Assembly: GCA_019120475.1 (NCBI GenBank)
Contig: DWVA01000200.1
Coordinates: forward strand, 1-5,382
Direction of reading: 5' to 3'
DNA from: Candidatus Blautia intestinipullorum
GTDB taxonomy: Bacteria > Bacillota > Clostridia > Lachnospirales > Lachnospiraceae
DNA length: 5,382 nt
A program made the translations under genes and the position numbers. Position 1 is the stretch's first letter, and every line of letters begins with the position of its first letter. Positions 1 to 5,043 of the stretch are shown one piece after another. The notes beneath the pieces were generated by a model, which saw nothing but the letters and a program-made list of their open reading frames with translations, was not told the origin of the DNA and searched no databases.

Positions 1-34
1 AATACCGGAAAATGATTTTTAGAAGACTTTTCAT
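1..34 (-). CDS. Start of probable sensor histidine kinase (partial, 11 codons)
   Basis: Two bases after the response regulator stop codon an ATG (34-32) opens a frame reading MKSLLKIIFRY and running off the left edge. A ribosome binding site AAAGGAG (46-40) overlaps the end of the regulator gene and sits 5 bases from the ATG, so the two genes are translationally close. A basic start followed by hydrophobic residues suits the N-terminus of a membrane sensor kinase, and OmpR-type regulators of this kind are nearly always followed or preceded by their kinase. The kinase identity is inferred from position only, since no catalytic motif lies inside the window. If correct, it would phosphorylate the adjacent regulator in response to a membrane or peptide signal. 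Confidence 0.7.
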   Translation of the reverse strand, partial: MKSLLKIIFRY

Positions 35-36
35 AC

Positions 37-747
37 TTACTCCTTTGCAAGACGGTATCCAAGTCCCCGGGCGGTCAAAAGCCAGCGGGGATGCGAAGGA
101 TCTTCCTCTATTTTTTCTCTCAGATGCCGGATATGCACCATCAGCGTATTTTCGTATCCATAATAGGAATCTCCCCAGGCCGCGCTGCACAGAGCGTCAA
201 AAGTCACGATCTTTCCTCTGTTTTCATTCAGCTTTTTCAGGATGGCAAGTTCCTTTGCCGTAAGCGGCGTTTCTTTTTCTCCTCTCCGAACTGTGCCATA
301 CTCAAACAGCACCTGGCATTCTCCCAGACGGAGAACAGAAGCGTCTTCTGCATTTTTCTCCGTTCCAAACTGATACGCCCTCTTCAGGATAGCGCTGATT
401 CGCAGCACAAGCTCCGGCGGAAGAAAAGGTTTCGTAATATAATCGTCGGCTCCAAGCCCCAGACCAAACAGCCTGTCTCTGTCCTCGTCCTTTGCGGAAA
501 GAAAAAGGATCGGGATCTGAGATTTCTCTCTCAGCTTCTGAAACAGCCGGAATCCGTCCCCATCCGGCAGCATCACGTCCAGCACCGCCATATCGGGCCG
601 CTCTCTTTGAAATACTTCCAGCGCTTCCGCCACACTTCCCGCCGTTACGATATTTTCATATCCGCTCTGACGCAAAATTCCCGCGATCATCTCCGCCAGA
701 TCCCGGTTGTCATCCACAAGCATGATCTTATATTGATGAATGTCCAT
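37..747 (-). CDS. OmpR/PhoB-family response regulator, LanR/CprR-like
   Basis: A 236-residue two-component transcription factor of usual family length. The receiver domain (about residues 6-124) shows the acidic pair D12-D13, phosphoacceptor D57 in VLDVMLPDGDG, switch residue S84 in LSAK, and K106 in the TKPF motif. The C-terminal winged-helix DNA-binding domain (about 138-236) has the ELAILKKL helix, the recognition helix around ENTLMVHIRHLREKIE (199-214) and the terminal GLGYRLAKE wing. All phosphorylation residues are intact, so it should be a normal phospho-switch. The frame is open upstream to an ATG at 810, but the start at 747 is chosen because GGAGG (757-761) lies 9 bases before it and the promoter lies inside the extended frame. 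It is divergent from the transporter operon, which it probably activates through the 11-bp repeats at 826-870. The LanR/CprR assignment is an inference from the neighbours; the family assignment is certain. Confidence 0.95.
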   Translation of the reverse strand: MDIHQYKIMLVDDNRDLAEMIAGILRQSGYENIVTAGSVAEALEVFQRERPDMAVLDVMLPDGDGFRLFQKLREKSQIPILFLSAKDEDRDRLFGLGLGADDYITKPFLPPELVLRISAILKRAYQFGTEKNAEDASVLRLGECQVLFEYGTVRRGEKETPLTAKELAILKKLNENRGKIVTFDALCSAAWGDSYYGYENTLMVHIRHLREKIEEDPSHPRWLLTARGLGYRLAKE

Positions 748-780
748 AAACGCTTTCCTCCACATGATCTTCTGTTCTTT

Positions 781-810
781 ATTATAACCGCAGCCGGTTC
801 CCCATTCCAA
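781..810 (-). promoter_or_regulatory. Promoter of the response regulator / kinase unit
   Basis: On the minus strand TTGGAA (810-805, 4 of 6 consensus bases) is followed after 18 bp by a perfect TATAAT (786-781). Transcription would start near 774, giving a leader of about 27 nt that contains the GGAGG at 757-761 and the ATG at 747. This rules out translation from the upstream ATG at 810, which would lie in the promoter. It looks like a housekeeping sigma-A promoter, so basal expression of the sensor pair is expected. Confidence 0.8.
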
Positions 811-825
811 TATCTTTCCGGCAGA

Positions 826-870
826 TTTAAGGAAAAAATAAGGTTTGATTAAGTCTCTTATAAGCCTGAT
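826..870 (+). promoter_or_regulatory. Four tandem 11-bp TAAG repeats, probable response regulator operator
   Basis: TAAG occurs at 828, 839, 850 and 861, each exactly 11 bp after the last. The units read ttTAAGgaaaa, aaTAAGgtttg, atTAAGtctct and taTAAGcctga. Direct repeats one helical turn apart are the classic binding layout for OmpR/PhoB-type dimers, such as the pho box. The last TAAG ends 10 bp before the candidate -10 at 875-880, so the array covers the -35 position, as in PhoB-activated promoters. The array also lies 15 bp upstream of the -35 of the divergent regulator promoter, so autoregulation is possible. The repeats are seen directly; binding by the adjacent regulator is inferred. 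Confidence 0.65.
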
Positions 871-898
871 GCTTTATAGTGTTTTCTGTAAAGAGCAT
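870..898. repeat. Imperfect inverted repeat over the transporter promoter start region
   Basis: CTTTATAG (872-879) and CTGTAAAG (886-893) are inverted copies with one mismatch around a 6-base spacer. The symmetry extends outward as TGCT (870-873) and AGCA (895-898) if a 2-base bulge is allowed. The element includes the -10 hexamer and the expected transcription start. It could be a repressor operator. A leader hairpin is less likely, because the first arm lies upstream of the expected start. The symmetry is short and could be chance. Confidence 0.35.
875..880 (+). promoter_or_regulatory. Candidate -10 of the transporter operon promoter
   Basis: TATAGT matches the -10 consensus at 5 of 6 bases. 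At a 17-bp spacing the -35 window (852-857, AGTCTC) shows no match to TTGACA, which suits an activator-dependent promoter. TTGATT at 845-850 is 24 bp away, too far to serve as a normal -35. Transcription would start near 887, leaving a leader of about 80 nt before the ATPase start at 968. Confidence 0.5.
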
Positions 899-967
899 AT
901 GTCCCCGGTCAAAAGGCGTATGCGGCGTATTCTTATTTTATTTTGAAAAATGAAGGAGGTATTATTT

Positions 968-1882
968 ATGGGACCTGTTATTGCTACAGAATCTCTTACA
1001 AAAAAGTACAAGTCAAAGGTCGTTGTGGATCAGCTTGATCTTCGCGTGCCGGGAGGAAGCATTTACGGTTTTCTCGGACCAAACGGCGCAGGAAAATCCA
1101 CCACTTTGAAAATGCTGCTCGGTCTTGTAAAGCCTACAGCAGGAAACATCACTATCCTCGGAAAAGAAGTCACCTCAAAAAACCGGCTGAGTATCCTTTC
1201 TTCTACAGGATCTCTGATCGAATCTCCCGCATATTACGGGCATTTGAGCGGTAAAGAAAATCTTCAGATCATCTGCACGCTGAAAAATGTTCCGGAAACA
1301 GAAATCTCCAGGGTTCTGCAGATTGTACGCATGAAAGATCAGCAGGATAAAAAGGTCAGCCAGTATTCCCTTGGCATGAAACAGCGCCTTGGCCTTGCCG
1401 CCGCCCTTTTGGGAAATCCGAAGATACTTCTCCTGGATGAACCTACCAACGGTCTGGATCCGGCAGGAATCCAGGAAATGCGGGAACTGATCTCCTCGCT
1501 TCCCAAGACATTCGGCATTACTGTACTGATATCCAGCCATCTTCTCTCTGAAATCGACCAGATGGCCACCCATGTAGGCATCATCAATCAGGGAGAGCTG
1601 GTATTCCAGGACAGTCTGTCCGTTCTCCACGAACACAGCCGTTCCAGACTGCTTCTTCGTACCTCGGACGATCAGAGAGCCTTCAGTTATCTGAAACATT
1701 CCGGACTTCCGGCTGAATGGAAAAACGGATCGCTCAGTCTCCGTACACTGGAGGACAACAGGATCATGCAGGCCGTCTCTCTTCTGGTAAATTCAGGAAT
1801 CGGGATCCTCCGTCTTCAGGAGCAGCAGATGAGCCTTGAAGATATCTTCCTTCATCTTACAGGAAAGCAGGTGAGTTTATGA
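968..1882 (+). CDS. ABC transporter ATPase, BcrA/LanF-type antimicrobial peptide protection
   Basis: A 304-residue cytoplasmic ATPase that would power removal of membrane-active peptides such as lantibiotics or bacitracin-like compounds. Motifs in order: Walker A GPNGAGKST (37-45), signature YSLGMKQR (133-140, the LSGGQ equivalent), Walker B ILLLDEP (153-159), D-loop NGLDP (161-165) and switch His191 in ISSHLL. At the usual Q-loop position it reads SLIESP with Glu85, the E-loop variant reported for LanF and BcrA-type ATPases. A C-terminal extension (about 215-304) is normal for this family. The start at 968 is chosen over the in-frame ATG at 950 because a perfect AAGGAGG (953-959) lies 8 bases before 968 and inside the longer version. 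It is the first gene of the operon, and its stop overlaps the next start as ATGA. Substrate identity cannot be read from the sequence. Confidence 0.95.
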   Translation: MGPVIATESLTKKYKSKVVVDQLDLRVPGGSIYGFLGPNGAGKSTTLKMLLGLVKPTAGNITILGKEVTSKNRLSILSSTGSLIESPAYYGHLSGKENLQIICTLKNVPETEISRVLQIVRMKDQQDKKVSQYSLGMKQRLGLAAALLGNPKILLLDEPTNGLDPAGIQEMRELISSLPKTFGITVLISSHLLSEIDQMATHVGIINQGELVFQDSLSVLHEHSRSRLLLRTSDDQRAFSYLKHSGLPAEWKNGSLSLRTLEDNRIMQAVSLLVNSGIGILRLQEQQMSLEDIFLHLTGKQVSL

Positions 1883-2643
1883 GTTCTGTATTTTTCCGGC
1901 AAATGCGGGCGGAAAAGCTGAAAGCACGGCATAAAAAAGCCCTTTTCGTCCCTCTGGGCTTTCTTCTGTTCCAGATTCTGTGGGCGGTCTGGCAGATTTC
2001 CTCTATGAAGCCCCAGGAACTTCCGGACGGGTATATGATGTTTTTTTATCAGCTTCCGCCGATGAACGCGATCATGCTTCCTCTGATGCTGTCCGTGATC
2101 GCCAGCAGAGTCTGCGATATGGAGGTAAAGGGCGACACTCTGAAGATTCTTTTTACACTTCAGAAGCGCGACGGATTTTTTGACTGCAAGTATCTCACCT
2201 GTCTCAAATATCTTCTGATATTTGTAGCGGGACAGGGGATCATGCTTCCGGTGCTGGGAACGATAAACCATTTCGGCAGCCTGAAAATATCCCTCTATCT
2301 TCTTTACCTTCTTGTCACCTTTACGGTAAGCGCTGTTATTCTGTGCATCCAGCAGTTTTTATCCCTGGTCTCGGAAAATCAGCTTCTTCCTCTTGGGGTT
2401 GGGCTTGCAGGATGCTTCCTTGGACTATTTTCCATGTTTTTCCCGGCGCCTGTGGCCCGTCTGATCCTGTGGGGATATTATTCTGTATTTGCCTGTGTGG
2501 GAATGGACTGGGATTCCGAGATCAACAAGATTCTCGGCTATTATGAGATTCCGTTTCCCACAGTTTCGTTTCTTCTGTTTCTGGCGGCAGGCATACTTAT
2601 TTACCTGATCTGCCGGACCATAATTCAGAAAAAGGAGGTCTGA
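1879..2643 (+). CDS. ABC-2 type permease, MutE/LanE-like lantibiotic immunity subunit
   Basis: A 254-residue integral membrane protein. After a basic cytoplasmic N-terminus (RAEKLKARHKK, 10-20) hydrophobic segments fall at about 21-41, 57-78, 105-127, 133-158, 163-195 and 228-248, giving six helices. The charged loop after helix 2 (CDMEVKGDTLKILFTLQKR, 79-97) resembles the cytoplasmic coupling region of MutE/EpiE-type permeases, where a conserved ME-K-G segment meets the ATPase. It starts within the stop codon of the ATPase gene (ATGA, 4-base overlap), so translation is coupled; only a modest AGGTGAG is seen upstream. Together with the next gene it would form the membrane channel of a LanFEG-type pump. 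Assignment to subunit E rather than G rests on gene order and on the loop pattern. Confidence 0.85.
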   Translation: MSSVFFRQMRAEKLKARHKKALFVPLGFLLFQILWAVWQISSMKPQELPDGYMMFFYQLPPMNAIMLPLMLSVIASRVCDMEVKGDTLKILFTLQKRDGFFDCKYLTCLKYLLIFVAGQGIMLPVLGTINHFGSLKISLYLLYLLVTFTVSAVILCIQQFLSLVSENQLLPLGVGLAGCFLGLFSMFFPAPVARLILWGYYSVFACVGMDWDSEINKILGYYEIPFPTVSFLLFLAAGILIYLICRTIIQKKEV

Positions 2644-2646
2644 CCT

Positions 2647-3378
2647 ATGCTGGCTCGCTGTATCTCGGCAGAAAGCAGGAAGCTTTGCCATTCCATGATC
2701 CTTCCTGCCTGCCTTCTTATTCCCGTTATCCCCGCGATCATGGGAACTTTTAATTATCTGCAAAATCAGGAAATCCTGGAATCCGAATGGTATTCTCTGT
2801 GGACACAGAGCACTTTATTTTATGCCTGCTTCTTTTACGCCCCTCTGATCGGGCTTTACTGCTCCTATCTGTGGCGGCTGGAACACAGGCACAACAACTG
2901 GAATATGATCATGACTGCCCCGGTTCCTGTATCCTGTCTGTTTTTCGCCAAACTGGCAGTTATCCTGGCAATTACCCTGCTGACCCAGCTATGGATGGGA
3001 ACTCTGTATCTCATATGCGGAAAGCTTGTAGGCCTGCCCGGATTCTGCCCGCCGGAGATCATTCTCTGGCTTCTCAGGGGAATTCTGGGCGCCGTACCGA
3101 TCTGTTCCCTGCAGCTGCTTCTTTCCATGAAGATCCGCAGTTTTTCTGTCCCCATCGGCATTGCTCTGATAGGAAGCGTTACCGGAATGCTTATCATAAA
3201 CAAGGATATGGGACTTGTCTGGCCTTACAGCCTGATGCTTCTCGGCATGAATTCAAATAAAACAGAAGACAGTCTGGCAGGCGGTTTCCTTCCCTTCCTG
3301 ATTTCCGCCGTTCTGTTTTCCATAATTTTCTGCTTCATTTCCGTCCGGCTTATGAAACATCAGGACATCCGGTCATAA
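2647..3378 (+). CDS. ABC-2 type permease, MutG/LanG-like lantibiotic immunity subunit
   Basis: A 243-residue six-helix membrane protein, with hydrophobic segments at about 17-37, 53-75, 96-122, 133-159, 164-184 and 218-238. The region WYSLWTQSTLFYACFFYAP (48-66) followed by RLEHRHNNWN (77-86) resembles MutG-type permeases, where a conserved R-EH--NNW stretch follows helix 2; A101-K102 after the next loop also fits. AAGGAGG (2632-2638) inside the end of the upstream gene lies 8 bases before the ATG, and the gene gap is 3 bases, so this subunit has its own strong ribosome binding site. It is the last gene of the operon, and no terminator hairpin is visible in the 58 bases before the ssrA promoter. 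Confidence 0.85.
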   Translation: MLARCISAESRKLCHSMILPACLLIPVIPAIMGTFNYLQNQEILESEWYSLWTQSTLFYACFFYAPLIGLYCSYLWRLEHRHNNWNMIMTAPVPVSCLFFAKLAVILAITLLTQLWMGTLYLICGKLVGLPGFCPPEIILWLLRGILGAVPICSLQLLLSMKIRSFSVPIGIALIGSVTGMLIINKDMGLVWPYSLMLLGMNSNKTEDSLAGGFLPFLISAVLFSIIFCFISVRLMKHQDIRS

Positions 3379-3436
3379 AAAGGAAATATACAAGGATGCA
3401 GGCCAAAGGACGCGGCGGCAAATTCAGCGGAAAACC

Positions 3437-3465
3437 TTGACAAAACAAAAGCGCTCCCATATAAT
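3437..3465 (+). promoter_or_regulatory. ssrA promoter, perfect sigma-A consensus
   Basis: TTGACA (3437-3442), a 17-bp spacer and TATAAT (3460-3465) match the consensus at all 12 positions. Transcription would start near 3472, about 50 bases before the mature tmRNA 5' end. A promoter this strong fits an abundant stable RNA. The -35 lies 58 bases after the stop of the last transporter gene. Confidence 0.92.
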
Positions 3466-3471
3466 GGATTT

Positions 3472-3521
3472 TCAGAAGAAGCCTTTGTTCGTTTGTACAC
3501 CAGTAAATATCATACCGTTAA
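3472..3521 (+). other. 5' leader of precursor tmRNA
   Basis: This is the stretch between the expected transcription start and G3522, the first base of the acceptor stem. tmRNA precursors are normally cut here by RNase P. ACCAGTA (3499-3505) can pair with TACTGGT (3529-3535) inside the mature RNA across a 23-base loop. AAGCC (3479-3483) could pair with GGCTT (3523-3527) of the acceptor stem. Whether these pairings form is not known. Confidence 0.5.
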
Positions 3522-3867
3522 GGGCTTGTACTGGTTTCGACGGGGGCTTTGAAGCTGAGGAAGCCATCCGCAGACTCCTGGACTGCGCACCAACCGGGAA
3601 ACTAAATATAAACGCAGACGAACAGTACGCGTTAGCAGCCTAATTGCTGCTCGTCAGCCCTGATGCACTCACACACCAGGGATCTGGCGTCGACTATGTG
3701 AGAAACCTTGCCGGGTAAGCTTTGCCCCGGCAGATGTATCATGAAGCTACTGAAGCCTTAAGCCTGTCGGTGGGCGTAAAGCGGAGGGAATGTTAAAACA
3801 GCGACTGTGATGGGAGATGCCTTAGGGGATAGGCTTTCGGACGCGGGTTCGATTCCCGCCAGGTCCA
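3522..3867 (+). ncRNA. ssrA: tmRNA (transfer-messenger RNA)
   Basis: One-piece tmRNA of 346 nt, the normal length, which with SmpB rescues stalled ribosomes and tags the unfinished protein. The acceptor stem pairs GGGCTTG (3522-3528) with CAGGTCC (3860-3866). It contains a G-U pair at the third position (G3524 with U3864), the alanyl-tRNA synthetase identity signal, and discriminator A3867. The conserved ACTGGTTTCGACGGGG block follows the 5' end, and the T arm is GCGGG, TTCGATT, CCCGC (3843-3859). The tag stop codon lies in the loop of a hairpin AGCAGC/GCTGCT (3634-3639 with 3646-3651). Pseudoknot material such as GCCGGG and CCCCGGC near 3710-3732 follows. The CCA end is not encoded: A3867 is followed by TAA. 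smpB is not in the window. Confidence 0.97.
3614..3643 (+). other. tmRNA proteolysis-tag reading frame (ADEQYALAA)
   Basis: The resume codon GCA at 3614 opens nine codons reading ADEQYALAA, closed by TAA at 3641-3643. With the alanine carried by tmRNA itself the added tag would be AADEQYALAA. The YALAA end is the usual degradation signal read by ClpXP-type proteases. The frame is open further upstream, but that part is tmRNA structure and not translated. Confidence 0.93.
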
Positions 3868-3869
3868 TA

Positions 3870-3897
3870 AAAAAATGCCGCATACGCGGCATTTTTT
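3870..3897. terminator. Bidirectional intrinsic terminator between ssrA and the leftward gene
   Basis: A 12-bp perfect stem pairs AAAAAATGCCGC (3870-3881) with GCGGCATTTTTT (3886-3897) around the loop ATAC. The T tract follows the GC-rich core on the plus strand, and the A tract gives the same on the minus strand. It therefore ends ssrA just 2 bases after the mature 3' end, and it can also end the leftward transcript that finishes at 3912. Confidence 0.93.
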
Positions 3898-3911
3898 ATT
3901 TTGGAAATTCT

Positions 3912-5018
3912 TTAGAAACATTTGCTGCAGGCAGTATAACCCTGGGCAATCGCGTCGGCTTCTGATATCTGTCTTGCCTTATCGGGATTCATATTGCCGC
4001 AGTTCGGAATGCTGTGATATTTTTCGCCTGTGGCGGATAACCACACAGTAGCTGAATTTGTTGTCTCCGCTGTCGTTTCCGGCACAGTATTCTCCGCAGG
4101 TGCAGAAACAGCCTTTGTTTCCTCTTCCGCTCCCGAAACTTCGTCACCTGAAGAATAATCATTACACGGCGAAGCCGTCCATGTGACCGATGTTCCGTCG
4201 GACACAGCGGTAACGGTTCCCTGTTCGTCTGTGCGGAATACGGGAATATCCATATCGGAAAGCCGTTCCATAGTCTCCGCTGACGGATGATGATACTGAT
4301 TTCCCATGCCGCAGCTTATAACAGCATAGGAAGGCGTGGTAGCCTCAAGAAAATCCCAGGATGTAGAGCTTGATGATCCATGATGTCCTACGCACAGAAC
4401 GTCACAGTCCAGATCCACATCAGGCCTGATCATGTCCTCTTCGCTTTTTTCTTCCGCGTCTCCTGTGAAAATAAAGCTTGTAGAACCATTCTCCAGCTTG
4501 ATCGCAACAGAATTATTATTGCTGTCATCGGCATTAATGCCATCCGGAGCAAGGATGGTAAAGCTGCCTGTGCCAAAAGAATAAGAGTCTCCCACAAATG
4601 GATATTTTACTTCAAGACCTTTCGAAGAAGCGGTATCCATAAATTCTGCGAAAACGTCGGAGTTCTGCGTATAGTCGGCACCGATCAGATTGCTGACTGT
4701 AAAATCATTCATGCAGTCGATAAGCCCTGACACATGATCTTCGTCATAATGTGAGGAGATCATGTAATCAATATTCCGGACATTCTGCTGACGCAGGTAG
4801 GAGACAACCCCATCCGCGTGTTCCTGGTCACCGCCGTCATACAGCAGATTCTGACCGCCTGACTGTACAAGGATAGATAAGCCTTCTCCGACATCAATAA
4901 AATGTACAGCCATATCCGTATCCGCCCCGGCCCATACATTGAGCTGAGGCAGAAACAGTCCGCAGACAAGGAAAAGTGACAACAGAAAATAAGATATTTT
5001 TTTCTTTAAGCGCATCAT
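3912..5018 (-). CDS. Secreted ComEC-like metallo-beta-lactamase-fold protein with C-terminal His/Cys domain
   Basis: A 368-residue extracellular protein. A signal peptide (basic RLKKK at 3-7, hydrophobic 8-24, cleavage probably after VWA30 or AGA32) is followed by an MBL domain (about 36-280). This has FIDVGEGLSILV (40-51), DGG (61-63), the metal motif H90-Y-D92-E-D94-H95, the TGD triad (185-187), H212-H213-G214-S and HHPS (243-246). This set is typical of the ComEC/Rec2-related MBL family; in ComEC that domain is linked to nuclease activity. A low-complexity Glu/Thr/Ala linker (about 290-322) leads to a small C-terminal domain with H335-x4-C340 and C364-x2-C367, which could bind metal. The ComEC channel domain is absent, so it is not a DNA uptake channel. 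The start at 5018 is chosen because GGAGG (5026-5030) lies 7 bases before it; the next codon is also ATG. It is probably cotranscribed with the LrgB gene. Substrate unknown; nuclease or phosphodiesterase activity is an inference. Confidence 0.88.
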   Translation of the reverse strand: MMRLKKKISYFLLSLFLVCGLFLPQLNVWAGADTDMAVHFIDVGEGLSILVQSGGQNLLYDGGDQEHADGVVSYLRQQNVRNIDYMISSHYDEDHVSGLIDCMNDFTVSNLIGADYTQNSDVFAEFMDTASSKGLEVKYPFVGDSYSFGTGSFTILAPDGINADDSNNNSVAIKLENGSTSFIFTGDAEEKSEEDMIRPDVDLDCDVLCVGHHGSSSSTSWDFLEATTPSYAVISCGMGNQYHHPSAETMERLSDMDIPVFRTDEQGTVTAVSDGTSVTWTASPCNDYSSGDEVSGAEEETKAVSAPAENTVPETTAETTNSATVWLSATGEKYHSIPNCGNMNPDKARQISEADAIAQGYTACSKCF

Positions 5019-5043
5019 ATGATCTCCTCCTTTGTATATAATT

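Noticed and set aside
748..810. Upstream extension of the response regulator to ATG at 810
   Set aside because: The added 21 residues overlap the perfect TATAAT and its -35, have no ribosome binding site, and do not resemble a receiver domain start. GGAGG at 757-761 points to 747.
91..852. A 253-codon open frame on the plus strand opposite the regulator
   Set aside because: It is antisense to a clearly conserved gene, has no ribosome binding site and shows no recognisable domain; its peptide is rich in Arg, Ser and His, as expected for a shadow frame.
916..926. GCGTATGCGGC in the transporter leader is the reverse complement of part of the ssrA terminator (3877-3887)
   Set aside because: An 11-base match between two places in a 5.4-kb window is expected by chance several times, and no longer homology surrounds it.
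950..967. Upstream ATG at 950 for the ATPase
   Set aside because: The extra codons contain the AAGGAGG ribosome binding site itself, correctly spaced for the ATG at 968.
1175..1699. A 174-codon minus-strand frame inside the ATPase gene
   Set aside because: The opposite strand has all ABC motifs in frame; this frame has no motif, no promoter and no ribosome binding site.
3437..3643. A 68-codon open frame ending with the tmRNA tag
   Set aside because: Only the last nine codons are translated, as the tag. The rest starts in the promoter -35 and runs through the leader and the structured 5' part of tmRNA.
3843..3900. ssrA 3' end as the attachment site of an integrated element
   Set aside because: tmRNA 3' ends are common integration targets, but there is no integrase gene nearby and no second copy of the T-arm sequence in the window.
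5035..5040. TATATA as a -10 for the secreted MBL gene
   Set aside because: The start would fall at about 5028, within the ribosome binding site, and no -35 lies at the right distance.
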